This document shows, piece by piece, positions 1 through 5,486 of a DNA stretch of 7,409 bases. The stretch is from positions 1 to 7,409 of the forward strand of contig CAZHXK010000055.1 of NCBI GenBank assembly GCA_964536565.1, in the 5' to 3' direction. The first letter of the stretch is position 1. Each line of letters opens with the position of its first letter. The DNA is from GCA-002688135 sp964536565 (GTDB lineage Bacteria > Patescibacteriota > Patescibacteriia > Magasanikbacterales > GCA-002688135). The notes under the pieces were generated by a model. It did no database searches and had not been told where the DNA came from. It worked only from the letters and a program-made list of their open reading frames with translations. The position numbers and the translations under genes are program-made.

Positions 1-1302
1 TTTCTTCATTTTAACTGCATTTTTATCCGCAACATCCAATACATCTCCCACCTCCGGCGCTTCTTGAAAACCGAGAATGCGAACTGGCGTTCCTGGAACC
101 GCTTCTTTAACATCCTCACCCAAGTAATTTTTTAATGCACGTACACGACCAAATGTTCGGCCGTTTACATTCAGCGGGTCTTTTCTTTTGAGTGTTCCTG
201 CTTGTACAAGCACCGTTGCAACCGGCCCTTGGCCACGATCCACGCGCGCTTCAATTACTGTTCCAATTGCACCTCGATCAGGGTTCGCTACGATTTTATC
301 TGCATTCACATCTGCAACGAGCAAAATAACTTCTAAGATTTTATCAATATTTGTTCCTTCTTTAGCTGAAATAGGAACAACAGGAACATCTCCACCCCAT
401 TCTTCAATCAATACTCCAGCCTCTGACAACCCTGTTTTTACTCTATCTAAATTCAACCCTTCTTTATCAATTTTATTTAAAGCGACAACGTATGGAAGCT
501 TCGCGGCTTTGATAATCTTAATCGCTTCTTTTGTCTGAGGTTTCACACCATCATCTGCAGCAACAACCAAAATAGCAATATCAGCAACACGCGCACCACG
601 AGATCTCATCACCGTAAACGCTTCGTGACCTGGCGTATCAATAAACGTCATCTTCTTGTCATTTCGAACAACCTGATACGCACCGATATGCTGCGTGATT
701 CCACCAGCCTCTGTATCAATCACATTTGTTTGTCGAATTGCATCAAGCAAACGAGTTTTTCCATGATCAACATGCCCCATCACCACAATAACAGGAGGAC
801 GAGCAATGGCATTTTCATCTTTCGCTTCGAGCACTTCTTTCAAAGCCTCTTCCGTTTCAGTTGCTTCAACCACAGCTTCACCAGCGTTTTTCTTTTTTAC
901 TTCGTATCCTAAATCTTCTGCGATGATCTGAGCTGTATCAAAATCAATACGCTCATTCATAGCCACGAGAATCCCATTCTTCATGAGCTCGTGCATGAGT
1001 GTTGTAACAGGTAAGTTAAGTGCATCTGCAAATTCTCGGACCGTAAATACATCTGCCAATTCCACTACACCAACTTGCTCACGACGAACCGCAATATCCT
1101 TTAAACGTTTTTCCTTTTCCTCATCAGCCTTTCGTTTATCAAGCTCACGCTTAATCTTAGGCCACTGACGTTGAATCTGCTGTGCAATTTTATCATCAAC
1201 TTTAATCGCACGCGCACCAATATCAAAACCAAACTCAGGAAGAGTTTGCAGGAGGACTTTAGAATTTACGCGGAGCCGTCGGGCTAATTCTGTAACGTTC
1301 AT
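1..1302 (-). CDS. infB: Translation initiation factor IF-2, N-terminal 434 residues (C-terminus beyond the left edge)
   Basis: IF-2 is the GTPase that brings initiator tRNA to the 30S subunit and promotes subunit joining in the cytoplasm. The reading frame is open from the ATG at 1302 to the window edge. Residues 1-50 (MNVTELARRLRV...) and about 86-135 look like two IF2_N-type helical modules. A short charged linker follows, then the GTPase domain: P-loop GHVDHGKT at 176-183, DTPGH at 222-226, NKID at 276-279, and SAKEGTN further on. Domain-2 beta-barrel sequence follows (GTVIEARVDRGQGPVATVLV). The N-terminal extension is far shorter than in E. coli IF-2. No Shine-Dalgarno precedes the start, but the MNVTELA opening fits the family. 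The gene is divergent from truB rather than in the usual nusA-infB-rbfA-truB order. The identification is near certain; only the missing C-terminus is unknown. Confidence 0.97.
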   Translation of the reverse strand, partial: MNVTELARRLRVNSKVLLQTLPEFGFDIGARAIKVDDKIAQQIQRQWPKIKRELDKRKADEEKEKRLKDIAVRREQVGVVELADVFTVREFADALNLPVTTLMHELMKNGILVAMNERIDFDTAQIIAEDLGYEVKKKNAGEAVVEATETEEALKEVLEAKDENAIARPPVIVVMGHVDHGKTRLLDAIRQTNVIDTEAGGITQHIGAYQVVRNDKKMTFIDTPGHEAFTVMRSRGARVADIAILVVAADDGVKPQTKEAIKIIKAAKLPYVVALNKIDKEGLNLDRVKTGLSEAGVLIEEWGGDVPVVPISAKEGTNIDKILEVILLVADVNADKIVANPDRGAIGTVIEARVDRGQGPVATVLVQAGTLKRKDPLNVNGRTFGRVRALKNYLGEDVKEAVPGTPVRILGFQEAPEVGDVLDVADKNAVKMKK

Positions 1303-1307
1303 GGGTT

Positions 1308-1328
1308 GTATCTAGTATTTAGTATCTG
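1308..1328. repeat. Three tandem 7-bp repeats in the infB leader
   Basis: GTATCTA, GTATTTA and GTATCTG lie head to tail with no gap, starting 6 bp upstream of the infB start codon. If the predicted infB promoter is right, the array is transcribed as the last part of the infB leader. It could be a slippage-prone microsatellite or a protein or RNA binding site; neither is shown. Confidence 0.6.
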
Positions 1329-1333
1329 CTTTC

Positions 1334-1342
1334 TGGTATAAC
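1334..1342 (+). promoter_or_regulatory. Possible extended -10 promoter for truB
   Basis: TGG followed by TATAAC forms an extended -10 element (TGnTATAAT-like) on the plus strand. No good -35 box lies 16-18 bases upstream (about 1314-1319 reads AGTATT), which extended -10 promoters can tolerate. The predicted start near 1349 gives a leader of about 49 bases that contains the inverted repeat at 1359-1382. The call is weak. Confidence 0.3.
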
Positions 1343-1358
1343 TAAGTACCTGTTTAAG

Positions 1359-1382
1359 GTGAGCAAAGTTTAGCAAACTCAC
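1359..1382. promoter_or_regulatory. Inverted repeat in the infB/truB divergent promoter region
   Basis: GTGAG (1359-1363) and CTCAC (1378-1382) are perfect inverted arms. An overlapping GTTT/AAAC pair (1368-1371, 1375-1378) offers an alternative inner stem. The element overlaps the predicted infB -10 box and start point, and lies in the predicted truB leader. It could act as an operator for both genes or as an RNA hairpin upstream of truB. The arms are short, so chance is possible. Confidence 0.3.
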
Positions 1383-1395
1383 TATATTAGGTCAA
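1367..1395 (-). promoter_or_regulatory. Predicted sigma-70-type promoter of infB
   Basis: Read on the minus strand, TTGACC (1395-1390) and TAAACT (1372-1367) are separated by exactly 17 bases. That would place transcription start near 1360 and give a leader of about 58 bases before the infB ATG. The -35 box lies 2 bp from the truB start codon, so the promoters of the two divergent genes must overlap. The same -10 sequence, TAAACT, occurs in the predicted pyrB promoter in this window. This is a motif match only. Confidence 0.5.
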
Positions 1396-1397
1396 TT

Positions 1398-2081
1398 ATG
1401 TCTTTTCTATTAATCAACAAACCGGCCGGCATCACATCGCATGATGTTATAGACCGTGTTCGACGCATCACTGGCGAGCGAAAAGTTGGCCATGCAGGCA
1501 CACTCGACCCCTTTGCAACGGGCCTGCTTATTGTTGCGGTCGGGCGCTCATCCACTAAACGTTTGTCTGAATTTGTGAAACTGGATAAGTCGTATCGAGC
1601 TGCGATTCATTTTGGAGGTACTTCTGATACACAAGACAGAACTGGAGTTATTACAACTTGTCATCCTGAGCCTGCCGAAGGATCCCGTCCGTCCCAGCAA
1701 GAACTTGAAGCGGCACTTAAAAAATTTACTGGCCCACAAAAACAAACACCGCCCATGTACTCCGCAAAAAAGGTTGGCGGTAAAAAATTGTATGAGTTAG
1801 CGCGCGCTGGAAAAACAATCGAACGCGACCCAGTTGATATTACTATTCATTCTCTGGAACTTGTTTCATATGATTGGCCCAGAGCTGTTGTTGATGTCTC
1901 ATGCACATCCGGCACATACATCAGAACACTCGGCGCTGATATCGGCGACACACTCGGAGTTGGCGCATACCTCGATGAACTCGAGCGCACATCAATAGAT
2001 TCTCATCTCCTCAACAACTCGGTCGTACTCAAAGACCTCACACAAGAGAACTGGATGGAACACACAAGAGACTTGACATAA
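1398..2081 (+). CDS. truB: tRNA pseudouridine(55) synthase TruB, short form without PUA domain
   Basis: TruB isomerises U55 to pseudouridine in the T-loop of tRNAs. In the 227-residue product, the catalytic motif GHAGTLDP lies at 31-38 with the nucleophile Asp37. The substrate-site motif PPMYSAKKVGGKKLYELAR starts at 118 (Tyr121), and SGTYIRTLGADIG follows near 170-183. The N-terminal INKPAGITSHDV motif is intact and supports the start, which has only a weak AGG 8 bases upstream. E. coli TruB is about 314 residues. This protein ends shortly after the catalytic domain and lacks the C-terminal PUA-like domain. Residues 89-97 (HPEPAEGSR), in a variable loop, are encoded by a palindromic dispersed repeat that keeps the frame open. 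No rbfA lies beside it. Confidence 0.95.
   Translation: MSFLLINKPAGITSHDVIDRVRRITGERKVGHAGTLDPFATGLLIVAVGRSSTKRLSEFVKLDKSYRAAIHFGGTSDTQDRTGVITTCHPEPAEGSRPSQQELEAALKKFTGPQKQTPPMYSAKKVGGKKLYELARAGKTIERDPVDITIHSLELVSYDWPRAVVDVSCTSGTYIRTLGADIGDTLGVGAYLDELERTSIDSHLLNNSVVLKDLTQENWMEHTRDLT
1660..1685. repeat. Palindromic dispersed repeat inserted in frame in truB
   Basis: The DNA reads GTC, then ATCCT (1663-1667), an 11-base loop, then AGGAT (1679-1683). It matches a repeat family I recognise from many bacterial genomes, seen in translation as HPEP(A/V)EG on one strand and F(D/G)RLRMT on the other. In the truB frame it encodes HPEPAEGS, between the conserved TDTxDxTGVI-like segment and the ELEAALKKFTG segment, where other TruB proteins are variable. 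The family name and distribution are from memory, not from a search. Confidence 0.75.
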
Positions 2082-2113
2082 TCCGCTTTTTTTGGGAGAT
2101 TTTTTAATAAAAA

Positions 2114-2134
2114 AAGAGCCCACTTAGGACTCTT
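2114..2134 (-). terminator. Rho-independent terminator of the PH-domain gene
   Basis: On the minus strand, AAGAG-T-CC, a 5-base loop (TAAGT), then GG-G-CTCTT form an 8-bp stem with one T-G wobble, followed by a run of seven T (AAAAAAA on plus, 2109-2115, overlapping the stem foot). It lies 14 bases past the stop codon of the 2149-2694 gene. No equally good hairpin with a T tract serves truB on the plus strand. T runs at about 2086-2092 and 2100-2105 lack a GC-rich stem. Confidence 0.7.
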
Positions 2135-2148
2135 CCGCTCATTGTTTG

Positions 2149-2694
2149 TTACTTACGAGCGTACCGCTCTTTCTGATACAGACGCACGAGTGCTTCGAGC
2201 TTGCGTGCGAACCCCCTATGATCGACGACATGCTTAAAATACAACTTGTCGCCACCCGTGCCACCAACAACCATGTAGCCGTAGCCGAGCATCTTTCCGA
2301 ACCACCCCTGACCAGCATAAATGGTTTCGATCTTGTGGAGCTGCATGCCCGCATCATAACTCCCGATCCATCCGCTGTATACGAGCGCACGCCTCGTGGT
2401 CAGAACCATTCGCGTCGTCATGAAACTGACCACCACGAATGCATACATACTCACAAGCACTGCCAGCACAATCCAATATACGACCCAAGTGCCCGTCGCC
2501 GAACGATGAGGAAACTCGACACCCGTTGATTGCGCTATTACAATCGCGCCGATAAAGGCCGCCAAGATGATGACCACCGCATACACAGTCAACCAAAATC
2601 CGGCAGCACTCTCACTTGGTTTATCCGTCAGTCGAACGAGTTCGTTTTTTGTGATTCGGATTCGCTCTTCGTCGATAAGCGCTCTACGCGACAT
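2149..2694 (-). CDS. Small membrane protein with bacterial PH domain (bPH_2/DUF304-like)
   Basis: This 181-residue protein has an N-terminal cytoplasmic stretch (MSRRALIDEERIRIT) and two hydrophobic helices at about 32-53 and 66-90. A soluble bacterial PH-like domain follows, from about residue 90. Its hallmarks are TTRRALVYSGWIGSY, LHKIETIYAGQG, GKMLGYGYMVVGGTGG and the closing FKHVVDHRGFARKLEAL. Such proteins (YdbS/YdbT relatives) sit at the inner face of the membrane, and their biochemical role is generally unknown. An open frame extends upstream to 2799. I chose the ATG at 2694 because GAGGAGAGGG sits just upstream of it, while the extension looks like translated leader. The gene has its own promoter and terminator and is convergent with truB. 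Fold assignment is good; function is unknown. Confidence 0.85.
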   Translation of the reverse strand: MSRRALIDEERIRITKNELVRLTDKPSESAAGFWLTVYAVVIILAAFIGAIVIAQSTGVEFPHRSATGTWVVYWIVLAVLVSMYAFVVVSFMTTRMVLTTRRALVYSGWIGSYDAGMQLHKIETIYAGQGWFGKMLGYGYMVVGGTGGDKLYFKHVVDHRGFARKLEALVRLYQKERYARK

Positions 2695-2780
2695 TACCCT
2701 CTCCTCTGTTGTATAGAACCTTACTTTTTTGAATACTCTCACGAAAACGATATTCATTAGGAAAATCGTTATCTTGTTGC

Positions 2781-2797
2781 GTCTGACAAGCTCAGAC
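2781..2797. promoter_or_regulatory. Hairpin at the 5' end of the PH-domain gene transcript
   Basis: GTCTGA (2781-2786) and TCAGAC (2792-2797) are perfect 6-bp arms around a 5-base loop. They begin within a few bases of the predicted minus-strand start point. A stem at the extreme 5' end can stabilise an mRNA; alternatively the DNA palindrome could be an operator. A second short palindrome, GACAA-CT-TTGTC (2823-2834), overlaps the -35 box. Confidence 0.4.
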
Positions 2798-2807
2798 ACG
2801 ACACTTA

Positions 2808-2836
2808 ACTATACACTAAAAAGACAACTTTGTCAA
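2808..2836 (-). promoter_or_regulatory. Consensus-like sigma-70 promoter of the PH-domain gene
   Basis: On the minus strand, a perfect TTGACA (2836-2831) is followed, after exactly 17 bases, by TATAGT (2813-2808). Start is expected near 2801, giving a leader of roughly 106 bases before the ATG at 2694. The match is one of the strongest in the window. It supports the downstream start choice, because transcription would begin almost on top of the longest-ORF start at 2799. Confidence 0.75.
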
Positions 2837-2860
2837 GGCCTTTATACACCATTCCTCCTC

Positions 2861-2889
2861 TTTACAAACACCCTTCACCATGCTAATGT
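2861..2889 (+). promoter_or_regulatory. Possible promoter for the rny-ymdB transcript
   Basis: TTTACA (2861-2866) and TAATGT (2884-2889) are spaced by 17 bases, with TGC just before the -10 giving an extended -10 character. The -10 itself matches poorly (3 of 6). A start near 2896 would put the palindromes at 2898-2922 immediately downstream of the start, a classical operator position. A plain TATAAT at 3001 is the competing candidate. Confidence 0.3.
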
Positions 2890-2897
2890 TCAAGCAC

Positions 2898-2922
2898 ATT
2901 AATTGTTAATAACTGATCAGTT
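2898..2922. promoter_or_regulatory. Two abutting palindromes, possible operator
   Basis: ATTAA-TTG-TTAAT (2898-2910) is a perfect inverted repeat. It is immediately followed by the perfect 12-bp palindrome AACTGATCAGTT (2911-2922). Together they make 25 bp of continuous dyad sequence between the divergent PH-domain and rny promoters. I do not recognise the regulator. Confidence 0.4.
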
Positions 2923-3075
2923 TCCGAAAGAGCAAACCTGTTTGATACGAATCACATGAATTTAACTCAACTTACACATATTCTTACTGTCTTGGAGGAA
3001 TATAATTCATTCGCAAAACATCTCGTTAGTACACGAGGAATTTTGTTGTAGATTCAATTTAAAGAACAAACTTTG

Positions 3076-3118
3076 ACGCTCTAAGGATTTCATCTTTTCG
3101 ATGACTGATTTTGAGCGT
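3076..3118 (+). promoter_or_regulatory. Structured leader hairpin abutting the rny start codon
   Basis: Outer arms ACGCTC (3076-3081) and GAGCGT (3113-3118) enclose an inner stem TCATC/GATGA (3090-3094, 3100-3104) with a TTTTC loop. The outer stem is followed by five T (3118-3122) and then the ATG of rny, so it resembles a terminator whose U run ends at the start codon. The only AAGGA in the leader (3083-3087) lies inside the structure. Folding would affect either transcription into rny or ribosome access. It is a prediction from base pairing by eye. Confidence 0.4.
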
Positions 3119-3122
3119 TTTT

Positions 3123-4649
3123 ATGTCTACACCAATCGTCATCGCGATTGCGGTTGTAGTTGGATCTCTCGGTGCCCTCATCGGATACAACTCCCGTAAA
3201 AAAATCGCACAAGGACAACTTGATTCAATTGAAGCAAAGGCTAAGAAATTAGTCGACGAAGCAAAGACCAAAGAAAAAGAAACACTTCTTCAAGCCAAGG
3301 ATGATGCGATGAAAATCGTTGAAGAGGCCAAGAAAGAAGAGCAGCGTTCACGCAATGAATTTAAGAACATGCTGCAGCGTTTAGAAAAACGCGAAGTTGG
3401 AGTTGAAACAAAACAAAAAGAACTCGAACAAACAAGACAGACACTTAATCAGAAAATCGAATCTGTTGAGAAACATAAGGCAGAATTGGCAAATGTCCAA
3501 AAAGAAGCTATCAATAAGCTTCAAGCTGTGGCCGGACTCACTAAAGAAGAAGCTCTTGAGCAGATGTACGGAAAAATGGAGAAAGAATACGCTGATGATT
3601 TGACTCAACGCATCTTTAAGTTGCAAAAGCGAAATACCGAAGAATTTGAATTGAAAGCGAAGAAGATTCTTACGACTGTTATGCAGCGCTATGCTGGATC
3701 TCATTCAGCTGAAACAACTACCACAACAGTTGCTCTTCCAAGTGAGGACATGAAGGGTCGTATTATTGGTAAGGAAGGACGAAATATTAAGACACTCGAG
3801 AAGGTTACTGGCTGTGAGTTGATTATTGATGACACGCCAGGAGCTATCACTATTTCAGGATTCTCCCCTATCCGTCGACAAATTGCACGTATCACACTTG
3901 AGAAACTGCTCGAGGATGGACGCATTCAACCAGCTCGTATTGAGGAAACAATTGATCTTGCAAAAAAGGAGTTGGCGCTTGATATCAAAAAGGCTGGAGA
4001 GGAAATGTTGTATGAAATGGGACTCACTGGATTCGATCCAAAACTGACATCAATTTTGGGACGATTGAAATACCGAACAAGTTACGGCCAGAACAACATG
4101 ATGCATTCACTCGAGGTGGCGCATTTGTGTGGAATGATGGCTGGAGAGCTTGGTATGGACGTCACACTCGCAAAAACAGCCGGCTTGTTCCATGACATTG
4201 GAAAATCTATTGATCATGAAAATGACGGTGGACATCCTGAACTTGGATACGCATTAATGAAGAAGTTTAATGTTCCTGAGGAAATTGCATACTGTTCTAT
4301 TGCTCATCACGAGGATAATCCAAAAACACTATTGGGCGCGATTTGTAAGGCGGCTGATGCACTTTCTGGTGCTCGTCCTGGCGCACGCAAAGGAACATAC
4401 GAATTCTATATCAAACGATTGGAAGGACTGGAAAATGTCGCAACATCATTCCCTGGCGTAGAAAAAGCATACGCAATTTCAGCAGGGCGTGAGGTTCGCG
4501 TCTTCGTGCACCCTGCAAAAGTAGACGACTACGCAGCACACACTCTCGCACGAGATATCGCACACAAGATTGAACAGGAATTGCAGTATCCAGGGGAAAT
4601 TCGCGTGACCGTGATTCGTGAACAACGTGTAATTGAATTAGCTCGATAG
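3123..4649 (+). CDS. rny: Ribonuclease Y
   Basis: RNase Y is a membrane-anchored endoribonuclease that initiates mRNA decay. The order is family-typical: an N-terminal membrane helix (about residues 4-21), a long charged coiled coil to about 195, a KH RNA-binding domain, then a metal-dependent HD domain. Counted from TTG 3111 (subtract 4 for ATG 3123), the KH GxxG motif IIGKEGRN is at 218-225, the HD pair is His361-Asp362 (GLFHDIGKS), with His332, His399-His400 and Asp416 as further metal or active-site residues. The C-terminus TVIREQRVIELAR is the normal family ending. Length, 508-512, is close to the usual 520. I chose ATG 3123; an in-frame TTG at 3111 is possible and neither has a Shine-Dalgarno. 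The ymdB gene follows after 4 bases, the pairing seen in Firmicutes. Confidence 0.96.
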   Translation: MSTPIVIAIAVVVGSLGALIGYNSRKKIAQGQLDSIEAKAKKLVDEAKTKEKETLLQAKDDAMKIVEEAKKEEQRSRNEFKNMLQRLEKREVGVETKQKELEQTRQTLNQKIESVEKHKAELANVQKEAINKLQAVAGLTKEEALEQMYGKMEKEYADDLTQRIFKLQKRNTEEFELKAKKILTTVMQRYAGSHSAETTTTTVALPSEDMKGRIIGKEGRNIKTLEKVTGCELIIDDTPGAITISGFSPIRRQIARITLEKLLEDGRIQPARIEETIDLAKKELALDIKKAGEEMLYEMGLTGFDPKLTSILGRLKYRTSYGQNNMMHSLEVAHLCGMMAGELGMDVTLAKTAGLFHDIGKSIDHENDGGHPELGYALMKKFNVPEEIAYCSIAHHEDNPKTLLGAICKAADALSGARPGARKGTYEFYIKRLEGLENVATSFPGVEKAYAISAGREVRVFVHPAKVDDYAAHTLARDIAHKIEQELQYPGEIRVTVIREQRVIELAR

Positions 4650-4653
4650 TCCT

Positions 4654-5445
4654 ATGCGTTTTCTTGTCTTCGGTGACGTTGTAGGAAAGCTCGGACGAAA
4701 GGCGCTCATCAGTGAGCTCCCCAATCTTCAGGCTGACCTCAAACCTGATTTCACGATCGTACAATCTGAGAACCTCGCACATGGAAAAGGAATCACACAA
4801 CGCACGATCGATGAAATGCGTGCATTGAATATCGACTGTTTCACGGGTGGAAATCATACATTTTCAAAGCCACCTGGTATTCCTCTTTTGGATGACCCAG
4901 ACATGATTCGACCCGCGAATTATCCTGACGGAACTCCTGGTGTTGGGTATCGAACATTCGATGTTGCTGGTAAAACCATAATTGTGCTAAACTTACAGGG
5001 TGAGATGTTCATGAAAGAAACAGTGGACTCACCTTTTGCAGCAGTAGACGCGATTCTTAACAAACCAGAACATAAGGATGTTCGTATTCGTCTTATTGAT
5101 TTCCATGCGGAGACCACAAGTGAGCGCATCGCAATGGGTTGGCATGTAGACGGGTCAGCATCCCTTTCATGGGGAACACATACTCACGTACAGACAAATG
5201 ACGCACGAATTCTTCCTCAAGGAACTGGTTATGTTACAGATATCGGAATGGTCGGTGATCGAAATGGCGTACTTGGTGTGACCCGAGAAGCTATCTTGAA
5301 TAACTTTCTTCACCCAGATAATCGTCGTGTTCACGATTTCGCCGAAGACGGAGAAGCTATCCTCTCCGGCATCATCGCAGACGTAGATGACGAAACAGGA
5401 CACTGCACACACATCGAACCTTTTAACATATTTACAACCATATAA
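4654..5445 (+). CDS. ymdB: YmdB-family metallophosphoesterase (2',3'-cyclic nucleotide phosphodiesterase type)
   Basis: This 263-residue protein belongs to the YmdB calcineurin-like phosphoesterase family, whose Bacillus member hydrolyses 2',3'-cyclic nucleotides and affects biofilm and motility decisions. The dinuclear metal site is complete: Asp8 (FGDVVGKLGR), Glu39-Asn40 (SENLAHGKGIT), Asn67-His68 (GGNHTF), His151 (DFHAE), and His176 and His178 (GTHTHVQT). The later TGYVTDIGMVGDRNGVLG motif is also family-typical. Length matches the family, and the MRFLVFGDVVG opening fixes the start, although no Shine-Dalgarno is visible. The start lies 4 bases after the rny stop, which suggests translational coupling. 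An RNase next to an enzyme acting on cyclic nucleotides suggests a shared role in RNA turnover (inference). It is cytoplasmic, with no signal peptide. Confidence 0.93.
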   Translation: MRFLVFGDVVGKLGRKALISELPNLQADLKPDFTIVQSENLAHGKGITQRTIDEMRALNIDCFTGGNHTFSKPPGIPLLDDPDMIRPANYPDGTPGVGYRTFDVAGKTIIVLNLQGEMFMKETVDSPFAAVDAILNKPEHKDVRIRLIDFHAETTSERIAMGWHVDGSASLSWGTHTHVQTNDARILPQGTGYVTDIGMVGDRNGVLGVTREAILNNFLHPDNRRVHDFAEDGEAILSGIIADVDDETGHCTHIEPFNIFTTI

Positions 5446-5453
5446 CGTTTAAC

Positions 5454-5474
5454 ATGGACGTCACCTAAGTCCAT
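5454..5474. repeat. Inverted repeat between ymdB and the HU gene
   Basis: ATGGAC (5454-5459) and GTCCAT (5469-5474) are perfect 6-bp arms around a 9-base loop, 12 bases before the HU ATG at 5487. No T run follows, so it is not an intrinsic terminator. It could be an RNA hairpin controlling HU translation, a processing site in a rny-ymdB-HU transcript, or an operator. Confidence 0.35.
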
Positions 5475-5486
5475 AATCCCATGCTT

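Larger units (their letters stand above)
2837..3122. other. Intergenic region upstream of rny with palindromes and a leader hairpin
   Basis: No recognisable gene lies in these 286 bases. Contents: a possible plus promoter (2861-2889), adjacent palindromes (2898-2922), an isolated TATAAT (3001-3006) with no -35 partner, a 31-codon ORF (2956-3051) without Shine-Dalgarno or recognisable product, and a hairpin (3076-3118) directly before the rny start. The size and structure are unusual beside the short spacers elsewhere in the window, and suggest that rny expression is controlled here. Confidence 0.5.

Noticed and set aside
1548..1745. Minus-strand ORF containing FGRLRMT
   Set aside because: The peptide is the reverse-strand reading of the palindromic repeat within truB, not a gene.
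2146..2529. 127-codon plus-strand ORF
   Set aside because: It lies antisense to the PH-domain gene, which has clear family motifs, promoter, Shine-Dalgarno and terminator. The antisense product resembles nothing.
2695..2799. 35-residue N-terminal extension of the PH-domain protein
   Set aside because: The predicted transcript starts near 2801 and a strong Shine-Dalgarno precedes ATG 2694. The extension covers a hairpin and has the look of translated leader.
3101..3199. Short overlapping ORF starting MTDFERF before rny
   Set aside because: It has only an AAGGA 13 bases upstream, overlaps rny out of frame, and shows no recognisable product.
4411..4857. 148-codon minus-strand ORF across the rny/ymdB junction
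   Set aside because: It is antisense to two confidently identified genes and has biased, non-protein-like composition.
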